From NCBI GenBank assembly GCA_024685535.1, contig JAIKVS010000049.1, positions 1 through 40,859 of the forward strand: a stretch of DNA of 40,859 nt. Direction: 5' to 3'. The notes beneath the pieces are model-generated. The model searched no databases, had not been told where the DNA came from, and saw only the letters and a program-made list of their open reading frames with translations. The translations under genes and the position numbers were made by a program. This document shows, piece by piece, positions 26,731 to 36,555 of the stretch (position 1 is its first letter; each line of letters starts with the position of its first letter). The DNA comes from Oscillospiraceae bacterium. GTDB taxonomy: Bacteria > Bacillota > Clostridia > Oscillospirales > Oscillospiraceae.

Positions 26731-28983
26731 TTACAGCGGATCTGCATCCGCGTATACAGTTATTTCTTTATAGGCTCTGTTCAGACTGCAACCTATTATT
26801 ATGTTTGATATAAGCTTATAAAGTTTTACATTTTCAGGATGTGTGACATAGACACCATACCTGAATTTTTCGTTAACTTTTGCCACAGAAAGCGGTGACG
26901 GCCCGATGACTGACACATTGTCATATAATGCTGTCTCATCCATCAGGCATGACCTTATATGTCCGGCACAGCTTATTACAGTTTTTTCATCTTTACCTAC
27001 TGCAACTATCGCCGTAAGTTCAGTAAACGGCGGCATGTTCTGAATCCTGCGAAACGCCAGCTCATACTCATAATAAGAGACATAGTCCTGTTGAGCTGCA
27101 AACCTGATCACAGGGTTATCCGGTGTATAGGTCTGGATGACTGCCCTGCCTTTTTTTTCCGCACGTCCGCTCCTGCCAATGACCTGAGTAATTATTGAGA
27201 AGGTTTTCTCAGCCGCTCTGTAATTTCCCGTGTAAAGGCTCTGATCGGCGGAAATAATGCCCGAAAGTGTGACATTATTGAAATTATGCCCTTTCCCTAT
27301 CATCTGTGTTCCGACGAGTATAGGTATCTTCTCTTCAACAAATCTGCTGAGAATTTTCTCTCTGTCTCCGGTCTGTGAAACGGCATCGGTATCGAGCCTG
27401 ATAACGGGAACACCAGAAAACTGCTCTGAAAGCGCATCCTCTATCTTTTGTGTACCGGAGCCAATAAGCTGAAGCTCACCCCCGCATTCAGGGCATTCAC
27501 GGTCCATCCTTCTTGAATATCCGCAGTAATGACAGATCATTCTGTCTCCGCGCAAATGATATGAAAGTGAAACACTGCATTTCGGACATTTGTAAACAAA
27601 GCCGCAGCTGAGACAGGATACAGCTTTGCTTGCACCTCTCCTGTTAAGAAATATAAGGCTCTGCTCACCCTTCTCAATATTCCTGTTCAATTCTTCTGTA
27701 AGGAAAGAACTGATCATTCCGGGATTTCCAGCGATGAGTTCGTCTTTCATATCGACTATCCTGACTTCAGGAAGGTCTAACCTATTGAATCTTTCCGGTA
27801 ATGTAAGGAGCGCATATTTTCCCTGCCGGGCTTTATACATGCTGCATACATCAGGAGTTGCCGAGCCGAGCAGAAGTCCGCAGGATTCTTCTGTGCATCT
27901 GTATACGGCTATTTCCCTGGCGTTATATCGGGGCGAGCTTTCGGATTTATATGAATCCTCCTGCTCCTCGTCGATAATTATCAGACCTGGTTCTTTAACA
28001 GGTGCAAAAACAGCGCTTCGCGTGCCTATAACCAGTCTTGCTGCACCGGATGATATCCTTTTCCATTCATCCAGACGCTCTCCTGCAGATAGCCCGCTGT
28101 GAATAATTGCTACCTCATTCCCGAAATATGAAGAAAACTCTTTTATAAACTGCGGAGTGAGAGCGATCTCCGGAACAAGAAAAATAACTGATTTTCCATT
28201 ATTGAGACAGCGCCTGATAAGATGTGCGTAAACGCAGCTCTTCCCGCTGCCGGTAACACCGAATAAAAGTGCGGTGAAAGATTCGCCGGCTGCCATCTTC
28301 TCGAGAATGAACTGAAAAACTTCATTCTGCTTAGATGTGAGCACAGGAAGTTCTTTCTGCTCTTCTTCAATTGACGGGCGTCTGAAATACTCAACAAATT
28401 CAAATGTGATCAAACCTTTGTTTTTCAGTGACAGAAGAGAGTTTCTTGACGCGCCGGAGTACAGCAGCAGATCCTTTGAAGAAAGCCTTCTGAAATCAGC
28501 AAGCACTTCCATAATATGTGACTGTTGAGGAGCTTTTTTTCTCGTTTTAATACTGAATTCCGCAGCTTCTTCACGTGATATGTTCAAAACAGCGATCTCT
28601 CTGTATGCATCCTTCACTCTTCTTTTACCGTCTTCATCAAAGAAAAGTCCGGCTGGCAGCATCGTCCTCACTGCATCATATATGGTGCAGAAGAAATGCT
28701 CTCTCATAAACAGAGCAAGTTTAAGCTGCTTTCCGGTTAGGATAGGATTTGTATCAAGAGACCTGATCACAGGCTTCAGCTTTTCAAATCTGCTGGAAGA
28801 TGCAATCGCAAGCACAAGCCCTTCGACGGGCGCTCTGTAATGCGAAAATTCGACAAGTACGCGCATCCCGGGAAGAACTCTGCCTGCAAGATCATCGGGT
28901 ATATAATAATCGTAAGGCCGATCTATATGATATGCAGCTTTGGATATAGCTATCTTTGCCACCTTTAAATACATACCGGCCAC
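26731..28983 (-). CDS. priA: Primosomal replication restart helicase PriA
   Basis: 750 aa. FGVTGSGKSCVYAHLI, IIDEEQEDSYKSESSPRYNAREIA, Cys clusters CLSCGFVYKCPKCSVSLSYH and CHYCGYSRRMDRECPECGG. Confidence 0.97.
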   Translation of the reverse strand: MAGMYLKVAKIAISKAAYHIDRPYDYYIPDDLAGRVLPGMRVLVEFSHYRAPVEGLVLAIASSSRFEKLKPVIRSLDTNPILTGKQLKLALFMREHFFCTIYDAVRTMLPAGLFFDEDGKRRVKDAYREIAVLNISREEAAEFSIKTRKKAPQQSHIMEVLADFRRLSSKDLLLYSGASRNSLLSLKNKGLITFEFVEYFRRPSIEEEQKELPVLTSKQNEVFQFILEKMAAGESFTALLFGVTGSGKSCVYAHLIRRCLNNGKSVIFLVPEIALTPQFIKEFSSYFGNEVAIIHSGLSAGERLDEWKRISSGAARLVIGTRSAVFAPVKEPGLIIIDEEQEDSYKSESSPRYNAREIAVYRCTEESCGLLLGSATPDVCSMYKARQGKYALLTLPERFNRLDLPEVRIVDMKDELIAGNPGMISSFLTEELNRNIEKGEQSLIFLNRRGASKAVSCLSCGFVYKCPKCSVSLSYHLRGDRMICHYCGYSRRMDRECPECGGELQLIGSGTQKIEDALSEQFSGVPVIRLDTDAVSQTGDREKILSRFVEEKIPILVGTQMIGKGHNFNNVTLSGIISADQSLYTGNYRAAEKTFSIITQVIGRSGRAEKKGRAVIQTYTPDNPVIRFAAQQDYVSYYEYELAFRRIQNMPPFTELTAIVAVGKDEKTVISCAGHIRSCLMDETALYDNVSVIGPSPLSVAKVNEKFRYGVYVTHPENVKLYKLISNIIIGCSLNRAYKEITVYADADPL

Positions 28984-28997
28984 CCTTTATAGAAAAA

Positions 28998-29192
28998 TCA
29001 CTTAATGGTAAGCTTACCTGAATAGACCTCGTCTATAGCTGTGGAAACGGGTTTCTTTTCAAGAGATTCCTGTTTTTCCTCCGCTTCTGCGGAAATAGCT
29101 CTCGCCCTTCTTGCAACAAGGTTTACGAGCTGATAGCGGCTGCCTACCTTCTCTGTAAGTTCGGCAACAGGTGGATAAAGCATCATGATCAA
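28998..29192 (-). CDS. rpoZ: DNA-directed RNA polymerase subunit omega
   Basis: 64 aa. SRYQLVNLVARRARAISAEAE; conserved position between gmk and priA. Confidence 0.93.
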   Translation of the reverse strand: MIMMLYPPVAELTEKVGSRYQLVNLVARRARAISAEAEEKQESLEKKPVSTAIDEVYSGKLTIK

Positions 29193-29217
29193 CTAACTCC
29201 TTATATAAATATGAAAA

Positions 29218-29820
29218 TTATTTACCGAAAGAATTCAAAATATCTCTTCTCTTATCGAATCTGCAAAGCTCCGCATTTATTATTGAGGACATTTCTTCAG
29301 CGGCTTTATCAAGATCATCATTTATGATTATATAATCATAGAAATCAGCTTCTCTGCATTCCTGGATCGCACGCTGAATACGGGCTTCTATGGCGGCTTC
29401 AGTCTCTGTCCCTCTGCCGGTAAGTCTTTTCCTCAGTTCATCTATAGACGGAGGTACTATGAATACCATAACAGCTTCTGGCTTGTTTTTATGAACCTGT
29501 GAAGCACCCTGGATCTCAATATCGAGAATTACATTCATTCCTTCCGACAGTCTGTCTTCTACGAATTTACGCGGTGTACCGTATGAATTAGAAACATATA
29601 CTGCATGCTCGAGAAGCTCGTTTCCGGCTACCATCTCTTCGAAGCGCTTCTGATCGATGAAAAAGTAATCAACTCCGTCCTTTTCTCCCGGTCTCGGAGC
29701 TCTTGTCGTAACGGAAGTTGAAAAGCAAATGTCATCTCTGAATGACATTGCTTTATTGACCACTGTGGATTTTCCGGCGCCTGACGGCCCGGATATAACA
29801 ATAAGATTTCCCTTGCTCAA
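29218..29820 (-). CDS. gmk: Guanylate kinase
   Basis: 200 aa. [34 protein letters not shown]. Confidence 0.98.
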   Translation of the reverse strand: MSKGNLIVISGPSGAGKSTVVNKAMSFRDDICFSTSVTTRAPRPGEKDGVDYFFIDQKRFEEMVAGNELLEHAVYVSNSYGTPRKFVEDRLSEGMNVILDIEIQGASQVHKNKPEAVMVFIVPPSIDELRKRLTGRGTETEAAIEARIQRAIQECREADFYDYIIINDDLDKAAEEMSSIINAELCRFDKRRDILNSFGK

Positions 29821-30080
29821 TTCTTTTCTCCTTGTTCGGGATTTTCTGATATCCTTTCAGATATCATTTCAGGGGCAAGCGCAGATAGAACGATATAGCC
29901 GTTTTCCATGAAAAGAACAGATTTTGTGCTTCTGCCGAAAGAAGCATCTATAAGAAGTCCTTTGTCCCTTGAGACCTGTATCGCTCTCTTAATTGGTGCA
30001 GAATCAGGAGATGTCACGGATATGAGTTTATTTGCGGAAATATAATTTCCAAATCCGATATTGATAAGTTTTATCTGCAT
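29817..30080 (-). CDS. remA: RemA/DUF370 family regulator
   Basis: 87 aa. [64 protein letters not shown]. Confidence 0.92.
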   Translation of the reverse strand: MQIKLINIGFGNYISANKLISVTSPDSAPIKRAIQVSRDKGLLIDASFGRSTKSVLFMENGYIVLSALAPEMISERISENPEQGEKN

Positions 30081-30081
30081 A

Positions 30082-30960
30082 TCATTCTATGTTCTGGATC
30101 TGCTCACGGATCTTCTCTATTTCAGATTTGAGATCCACAACTATATGAGCAACATCTGAGTTTTGACATTTTGATCCTATCGTATTGGCTTCTCTGTTAA
30201 ATTCCTGAATAAGAAAGTCCATTTTCTTGCCTACCGGAGATCCTGTTTCGAGGAATCCATCCATCTGTGAAATATGGCTGCGAAGCCTGACTGTTTCTTC
30301 ATCAATGGCTATATGGTCGGCAAATATTGCAGCTTCGGTAAGTATTCTTGTCTCATCGATACCAGTTCCGTTCAGCACTTCGTTCATTTTTTGTTCGAGC
30401 CTGTTTCTGTAGGCTGAGACAGTCTCAGCCGATCTGTTTTCTATCTGATCCACTGTATCCAGAATAACGGCAAGCCTGCTTCTGATATCGTTTAGAAGCT
30501 TTTCGCCCTCCCGTGCTCTCATTGAGTCAAAATCAGCAACTGCGCTGCTCAATGCTTCCATAAGAACATTCGAAATATAGCTGTTATCAGCCTCGGTTTT
30601 TTCAATCTTAAGCACGTCCGGAAGTCTTCCCATCATTCCCGCAGTAATATCAAACGGAAGTTCAAAATCCGTACTCAAGCCTCTGAACGCATCAATGTAT
30701 GCCTTTGCAAGCTTCTGATTGACTGATACGTCAACAGAATCAAGTTCAGAAGAGTCGATCGAAATAAATATGTCTACCTTTCCACGGCTTATATGCTGCT
30801 TAATAACATTCTTTATCTCTTCTTCCAGAGCAAGATATACTCTGGGCAGTCTGACAGATGTTTCAAGATATCTGTTGTTTACGCTTTTAAGCTCAACGGA
30901 TACAGTTATGCCTTCACCTGTGATCTTCGCGCTGCCGTATCCGGTCATGCTTTTTATCAT
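30082..30960 (-). CDS. yicC: YicC family endoribonuclease-like protein
   Basis: 292 aa. [20 protein letters not shown]-terminal [41 protein letters not shown]. Confidence 0.96.
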   Translation of the reverse strand: MIKSMTGYGSAKITGEGITVSVELKSVNNRYLETSVRLPRVYLALEEEIKNVIKQHISRGKVDIFISIDSSELDSVDVSVNQKLAKAYIDAFRGLSTDFELPFDITAGMMGRLPDVLKIEKTEADNSYISNVLMEALSSAVADFDSMRAREGEKLLNDIRSRLAVILDTVDQIENRSAETVSAYRNRLEQKMNEVLNGTGIDETRILTEAAIFADHIAIDEETVRLRSHISQMDGFLETGSPVGKKMDFLIQEFNREANTIGSKCQNSDVAHIVVDLKSEIEKIREQIQNIE

Positions 30961-31379
30961 TTCTGTTCCTCCATAACCGACGTTATAGAATATGTTACGG
31001 TATCAGCGTTTCTTTTCCTTTGGAATAACAGAACAACAGCTGTTCCGGCCAGAAGGAAGCAGAATCCGGTTAGTATGCACATTGCCTCAGACAGGGACAT
31101 AAGAAACGCTGCAGTATATCCAATTATCAGAAAAAATATCGGCAGGATATAAACAAGGACTGCATATTTGAATATTGTGCGGCTCTTTGTCTCTACGAGT
31201 ACCGTCTGTCCTGATGCTGCTCCTACTCTGTTTTCAGCCGTGACTCTGATAACATTGTCTCTTTGTGAACAACCCTCACAGCCGGAGCAGTTTCCTCCGC
31301 AAGCAGATCTTCTCAGAACGGAAACCTCCGCCGTATCATTCGGAAATGTTTTCAAAACAAATGCTTTCTGTACCATCAC
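30957..31379 (-). CDS. RseC/MucC-like membrane protein (SoxR-reducing system protein RseC family)
   Basis: 140 aa. Cys-rich N-terminus CGGNCSGCEGC, then two hydrophobic TM segments. Confidence 0.75.
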   Translation of the reverse strand: MMVQKAFVLKTFPNDTAEVSVLRRSACGGNCSGCEGCSQRDNVIRVTAENRVGAASGQTVLVETKSRTIFKYAVLVYILPIFFLIIGYTAAFLMSLSEAMCILTGFCFLLAGTAVVLLFQRKRNADTVTYSITSVMEEQK

Positions 31380-32629
31380 TCTTTCACCAGATTCACGGAA
31401 ACACTGTAAACCCCAATCGCTCCGGCATCATTGCTTCCGTCGATCCTGATTTTGACAGGCACGTCAAATACTCCGGATCCGGTGGAGAGATCTGAGAGAT
31501 CTGCCACAGCCGCAATATTCTCGTTGGAAAGTCCGTCCAGTATATCCTTCGTCGCTCGGATCTTCACTGGGATCTGCTGGTTCATAACGGTGGCAGTATA
31601 GCCTTCAGGCACATTGCCTGCTACGATATTCTGAACATTGAAAGTCTTTGTCTCAAGCCCGGCTATCTCCACCGAGACTACAGCTTCCGTGACACCTGTT
31701 ATATTGTTTAGCTCGTTATTGATCTTGATAGATCTGGAATCCTGGAAAGTTGAAGTAAATGTGGTCGTATCGATCGTATCAAGAACAATCTTGTTCACTT
31801 CAGCAAGAATGGCGGAGTCTCCTGACAATGTTATCGTTTTTGGCTCAATGCTTACCAGAGTGTTACTCTCATTTGCTCCCGCTCCATAATAGAGATTGAT
31901 ATCAAGCGGAACTTCCTTTACAGCAAGAATCGGCAGTGTAGCGACAACGGTATCGGAAGAGAATGTAATTCCGCTGGAAGAGCACTCCTCCCCATCCGCA
32001 TTCATAAGTATGAAGCCGGTATCAACACTGTATGTGGAGTTTATCTCTCCTTCACCGAATGTGACCCATACATATTCAACGTTCTTAAGATATGTCTCCG
32101 GTCCGTTCAGTGTTATCACGGAAGGTTCGAACTCGGCTTTCTGAGCTATGAAGCCCTCCTCTATTTCGCCAAGAAAGCTGCCTTTTACCTGCACAGTCTT
32201 ATCTATTAATTTGGACACAGTGAAACTTACGGTCTCAGGATATCTCTTCACCACCGAGATGTTCGATGTGTCTGTTCTGCTGGGAAAAACAACATTATAA
32301 GGTATCTCGGTATAGATAGACTGCGAAAGTCTGCTCACGTCTATCTGCGCAACGAGATCCGAAGAAGACCAGGCGCCGATTATCCTTCTGGGTCCGGATA
32401 TTTCAACGTTTACCGTTGAAACATCAACATCCGTTATCTCCATTCCCTTGGCATCTCTCAAAACTGAAGTACCAACAAATTCTACAGGTACATTCCTGAA
32501 CACCTGGTGGTACTCATCTGATTGAAGACTTGTGACATATATCCAGATGACTAGCGATATCACAAGTGATATAAGCAGCCAGAATATATTGCTGTCAGTT
32601 ATTCTTTTCTTCGATATGTTCTTCTTCAT
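31376..32629 (-). CDS. YbbR-domain protein (CdaR-like)
   Basis: 417 aa. One N-terminal TM segment, then tandem YbbR-like repeats (PVEFVGTS..., VSVEIAGLETKTF...); directly downstream of cdaA. Confidence 0.88.
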   Translation of the reverse strand: MKKNISKKRITDSNIFWLLISLVISLVIWIYVTSLQSDEYHQVFRNVPVEFVGTSVLRDAKGMEITDVDVSTVNVEISGPRRIIGAWSSSDLVAQIDVSRLSQSIYTEIPYNVVFPSRTDTSNISVVKRYPETVSFTVSKLIDKTVQVKGSFLGEIEEGFIAQKAEFEPSVITLNGPETYLKNVEYVWVTFGEGEINSTYSVDTGFILMNADGEECSSSGITFSSDTVVATLPILAVKEVPLDINLYYGAGANESNTLVSIEPKTITLSGDSAILAEVNKIVLDTIDTTTFTSTFQDSRSIKINNELNNITGVTEAVVSVEIAGLETKTFNVQNIVAGNVPEGYTATVMNQQIPVKIRATKDILDGLSNENIAAVADLSDLSTGSGVFDVPVKIRIDGSNDAGAIGVYSVSVNLVKE

Positions 32630-33476
32630 CTTTATCTACCGTAAGAAGCTTTCTTATTGCCTTCCAGATACTCTTGTCCGCCTCGGCTTCATCAAGGACA
32701 AGTTCACTGTGCAGTATCTTATCAAAAGTGGATGAATTGAGATGCCGCTTTAGCATTCCGTCTATCGCTACAGATATCGCACCGGTCTCTTCTGACACAA
32801 TAACTACCAGCGCGTCTGACTGCTCACTCATACCTATACCGGCCCTGTGCCGCATACCGAGGTCCTTGCTGAGATTCGTACTCTTGGTAAGCGGCAGCAC
32901 GCATCCCGCAGCCGCTATCCTCCCGTCGCGTATGATCACAGCGCCGTCATGCAAAGGAGCTTTGTTGAAAAAAATATTTTTCAGCAGTTCTGCATTTACA
33001 TCAGAATTAATCACCGTGCCTGAAGCAATAATGTCGTCAAGCTTTACTTTTCTCTCGAAGATTATCAGAGCTCCTGTCTTTGAATCAGAAAGATCGTTAC
33101 AAGCAATTATTGTCTGCATTATCACCGATTCCATCTCAGAAGAAGATGCCACTCTGCCCTGAGATAGCGATCTGCCCATTCTTTCAAGAAACTTACGAAG
33201 TTCCGGCTGAAAGATGATCAGAAGTGCGATCGCACCTATCTCAACAGCTCTCCGCATAATATAATTGATCATTGTAAGCTTGGCCATACCTGATATCCAC
33301 AGAGCCACAAGAAAAATGATCAAACCTCTGGCAATGTTGTAGGTATTGGTCCTTCTTACAAGTATAATGACTCTGTATATCAGATATGCAACGATCAGGA
33401 TATCCAATATATCCGCGATCCCGATATTTGACATATAGTTCAACCCGCGTTCAGCCACGGTCCTGAATATATCCAT
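32595..33476 (-). CDS. cdaA: Diadenylate cyclase CdaA
   Basis: 293 aa. Three TM segments and DAC domain: PLHDGAVIIRDGRIAAAGCVLPLT, GMRHRAGIGMSEQSDALVVIVSEETGAISVA. Confidence 0.96.
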   Translation of the reverse strand: MDIFRTVAERGLNYMSNIGIADILDILIVAYLIYRVIILVRRTNTYNIARGLIIFLVALWISGMAKLTMINYIMRRAVEIGAIALLIIFQPELRKFLERMGRSLSQGRVASSSEMESVIMQTIIACNDLSDSKTGALIIFERKVKLDDIIASGTVINSDVNAELLKNIFFNKAPLHDGAVIIRDGRIAAAGCVLPLTKSTNLSKDLGMRHRAGIGMSEQSDALVVIVSEETGAISVAIDGMLKRHLNSSTFDKILHSELVLDEAEADKSIWKAIRKLLTVDKDEEEHIEEKNN

Positions 33477-33517
33477 AATCTACTCTTCCCGCTTAAGTGC
33501 ACACAATTTAACAATTT

Positions 33518-33546
33518 ATTATATCGCCATTATCTCAAAAAGGCAA
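33518..33546 (-). promoter_or_regulatory. Predicted promoter of the cdaA operon
   Basis: Minus strand TTGCCT - 17 nt - TATAAT upstream of cdaA. Confidence 0.6.
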
Positions 33547-33604
33547 TTATGTAATCTTAATATTTAAAGCAATTTAATTAATTTTTCCTCTTATCAAACA
33601 ACTT

Positions 33605-33639
33605 AAAAGAGTGACAGGCCAAACGCCTGTCACTCTTTT
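33605..33639 (-). terminator. Intrinsic terminator after ispF
   Basis: AAAAGAGTGACAGGC-caaac-GCCTGTCACTCTTTT, 15-bp perfect stem. Confidence 0.85.
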
Positions 33640-33648
33640 ATTCAATCA

Positions 33649-34116
33649 TCATTCCAGCAAGACCACCGCATGAGCCGCAATCCCTTTACCTTCGCCGGTA
33701 AAACCGAGACCTTCTTCAGTAGTAGCCTTAACGCTGATGCATTCGATTGGAATCTGAAGCGCTTCAGCAATATTTTCTCGCATCTGTTCTATATAAGGAG
33801 CAAGCCTTGGTTTCTGAGCTATCACTGTGCAGTCAGTGTTGGATATTTTATAACCGAGCTCAGTGATGATTCTAACAACTTTTTTCAAAAGTTCAATGCT
33901 GTCGGCTCCAAGGAAGTGGTCGTCATTATCAGGAAAAAGCTTTCCTATATCACCTTTCGCCGCAGCTCCAAGCAACGCATCCATTAGTGCATGGATAAGG
34001 ACATCGGCGTCAGAGTGACCGTCCAGTCCTTTTTCATATGGTATATTTACTCCACCGAGTATCAGTTTTCTTCCCTCTGTCAGCCGGTGTACGTCATATC
34101 CGTGGCCTATCCTCAT
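33649..34116 (-). CDS. ispF: 2-C-methyl-D-erythritol 2,4-cyclodiphosphate synthase
   Basis: 155 aa. [58 protein letters not shown]. Confidence 0.98.
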   Translation of the reverse strand: MRIGHGYDVHRLTEGRKLILGGVNIPYEKGLDGHSDADVLIHALMDALLGAAAKGDIGKLFPDNDDHFLGADSIELLKKVVRIITELGYKISNTDCTVIAQKPRLAPYIEQMRENIAEALQIPIECISVKATTEEGLGFTGEGKGIAAHAVVLLE

Positions 34117-34838
34117 GATTCACCGCGACTTTTCAATATAGCAGCGCCTTTAATTAGATCATCAGGTACGGTGAGCTTGATATTATCAGGATCTCCGGAT
34201 ACCGTATGCACCTTTACTCCCATCATTTTCGCTGCGGAACTGTCGTCCGTGAGAGAACGCTCATGAGTCACAGCATAGGACAGCGCGCCTTTTATAATGT
34301 CAGCATCAAATATCTGGGGCGTCTGTATCTGAACTGCATAATTGCGATCCGTATCTCCCGTGATAACACCTTCGTCATCAACTATTCTTATTGTATCTGC
34401 ACATCTTACAGCAGGGACGGCAGCCATAAACTGATCTGCACAGGATACCAGACTGCTAATTAGCTCCTTCGTGATAAAAGGTCTCGCAGCATCATGTATG
34501 GCAATCAGTTTTGTTTTTGGCCCGACCTCGGAAACTCCGGCAAGAGCCGATTCAGTTCTGGTCGCGCCTCCGGATACTACTTTGCTTACTTTCGTAAAAC
34601 CATTGCTGCTGCACAGATCCGAAACTTCGGAAAGCTTTTCCGTTCTGGTCACTATAACTATCTCATCTACGCATTCAGAGTCCTGAAACGGTTTTAAAGT
34701 TCTTGCAAGCACAGGAACTCCGGCAAGGTCAAGGAAAACCTTGTCCGCTCCCATACGTTCTCCGGAACCCGCTGCTACTATTACAACGGAGCAATGCGGA
34801 TCGCTCTTTTTCTTTGAAAAAAGATCTTTAAGGTTCAT
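34113..34838 (-). CDS. ispD: 2-C-methyl-D-erythritol 4-phosphate cytidylyltransferase
   Basis: 241 aa. [41 protein letters not shown]. Confidence 0.97.
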   Translation of the reverse strand: MNLKDLFSKKKSDPHCSVVIVAAGSGERMGADKVFLDLAGVPVLARTLKPFQDSECVDEIVIVTRTEKLSEVSDLCSSNGFTKVSKVVSGGATRTESALAGVSEVGPKTKLIAIHDAARPFITKELISSLVSCADQFMAAVPAVRCADTIRIVDDEGVITGDTDRNYAVQIQTPQIFDADIIKGALSYAVTHERSLTDDSSAAKMMGVKVHTVSGDPDNIKLTVPDDLIKGAAILKSRGES

Positions 34839-34848
34839 TATTCAGCAC

Positions 34849-35892
34849 TCATCCTTTCAGCTGTCTCTTGCGATAGAAGTTCATCATTCCATCCTGCATA
34901 TCATCAAGGTGCATAAGCATTTTTCCCGCTCCGTATACCGCACATGATACAGCGTCGTCCGCAACTACAGTCCTGATACCGGTACTGCGCTCAATAAGCC
35001 TGTCCATACCGTAGATCAGGCTGCCTCCACCTGACATGAGAATTCCGTTTTTGTCAAGGTCGCCTACAAGCTGAGGAGGTGTTCTTTCGAGGACGATATG
35101 TATCGTTTCAAGAATACGGTTCATAGGTTCCACAAAGGCTTCGATCAGCTCATTTGAACCTATTTCTATAGTCTTGGGAAGGCCGTTTGCAAGGTTTCTT
35201 CCCTTCACTTCCTCTGTTCCCACTTCAGGTCTTTGTATAACGCAGCCTATACTGCGCTTTATTTCCTCTGCAGTACCCATACCGATGAGCATATTGTGTT
35301 TGCGGCGGACATACTTAACAATCGCTTCATCAAAGCTTGAACCTGCGACATCTATGGATTCGCATTCCACCACTCCGCCTGCAGATATCACTGCGATCTC
35401 AGTGTTTCCTCCACCAATGTCAATAACCATATGTCCGTCAGGCTTGGAAATATCTACACCTGCGCCGAGAGCAACAGCTACAGTCGTCTCTATGAGATAA
35501 ACCTTTCTCGCTCCCGCTTCGATCGCAGAGTCAATTACTGCGCGCTCCTCAACTCCTGATATACAGCTTGGGACACAAGCAAGTACACATGGCTTGAAAA
35601 GGCTGAATGAAGTAACTCTGCTGACAAGTTCCTTCAGCATATGCGCCGCTATTTCATAATCCGAGATAACACCGGTACTGACAGGGTGGATAGCAACTAT
35701 GTTTGCAGGTGTTCTGCCAAGAAGCTTCTGTGCATCCTGACCAATTTTCAGGATCTTACCTGAAAACTTATCAACAGCAACAACTGAAGGTTCCCTGGAA
35801 ACAACACCTTTCCCCTGCTCAAAAAGCATAGTGGTGGAGGTTCCCATATCTATAGCGATATCTCTTTCAAATATAAGCATAAATAACCTCAA
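34849..35892 (-). CDS. mreB: MreB/Mbl-like rod-shape actin homolog
   Basis: 347 aa. DIAIDMGTSTTMLFEQGKGVVSREPSVVAVD, VIDIGGGNTEIAVIS, GILMSGGGSLIYGMD. Confidence 0.93.
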   Translation of the reverse strand: MRLFMLIFERDIAIDMGTSTTMLFEQGKGVVSREPSVVAVDKFSGKILKIGQDAQKLLGRTPANIVAIHPVSTGVISDYEIAAHMLKELVSRVTSFSLFKPCVLACVPSCISGVEERAVIDSAIEAGARKVYLIETTVAVALGAGVDISKPDGHMVIDIGGGNTEIAVISAGGVVECESIDVAGSSFDEAIVKYVRRKHNMLIGMGTAEEIKRSIGCVIQRPEVGTEEVKGRNLANGLPKTIEIGSNELIEAFVEPMNRILETIHIVLERTPPQLVGDLDKNGILMSGGGSLIYGMDRLIERSTGIRTVVADDAVSCAVYGAGKMLMHLDDMQDGMMNFYRKRQLKG

Positions 35893-35898
35893 ATAAAA

Positions 35899-36555
35899 TC
35901 ATTCTGCGGCTTTTGCAAGTGTTGCCGCTGTAACGGAGAGCGCGCCAGCTTCTTTAAGCACCTTGCAGCATTCCGATAATGTTGATCCGGTGGTAACTAT
36001 ATCATCGACAACAAGGATCCTTTTATCCTTTACATCTGCGCCATCACACAGTGACCATGCGCCTTTGATGTTGGTTTTACGTTCTTTTCTATCCCTTGTC
36101 AGGGACTGGGCTTTTGTCTCTTTATTCTTATACAAAATCCGTTTGCCGTCAAGTCCCAATAAAACAGAAGTACCTTCTGCAATAAGTTCTGCCTGGTCAT
36201 ATCCTCTCCTGCGTTTTCTTTTTCTGCTGATAGGAACCCATGTAAGAAGATCAAAATCGCTTTCAATATCTCTTATGCCTTCCGCAAGAAGCATTGAGTA
36301 TGTTTCGGCATATGATACTGCTCCGTAAAACTTGTATCTGAGAAAAGAATCCCTAACCATACTGTCATAACGCAGTGAGGAGAAACACGATATGCCGTCC
36401 TCCAGCCTGGTTATACGGCTGTTACCGCACAGTCTCGGAAGCCTTTTATTACACTCCGTACAGATACCTTTACATTCAGCATCGATGATCTTTCTGCAGA
36501 AGACGCATTTAGGCGGATAAATCAGATCGAGGATAAAGTATAAAAGTTTTTTCAT
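35899..36555 (-). CDS. comF: ComF family phosphoribosyltransferase-like protein
   Basis: 218 aa. Zn ribbon CVFCRKIIDAECKGICTECNKRLPRLC, RRGYDQAELIA, PRPP motif RILVVDDIVTTGSTLSEC. Confidence 0.93.
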   Translation of the reverse strand: MKKLLYFILDLIYPPKCVFCRKIIDAECKGICTECNKRLPRLCGNSRITRLEDGISCFSSLRYDSMVRDSFLRYKFYGAVSYAETYSMLLAEGIRDIESDFDLLTWVPISRKRKRRRGYDQAELIAEGTSVLLGLDGKRILYKNKETKAQSLTRDRKERKTNIKGAWSLCDGADVKDKRILVVDDIVTTGSTLSECCKVLKEAGALSVTAATLAKAAE

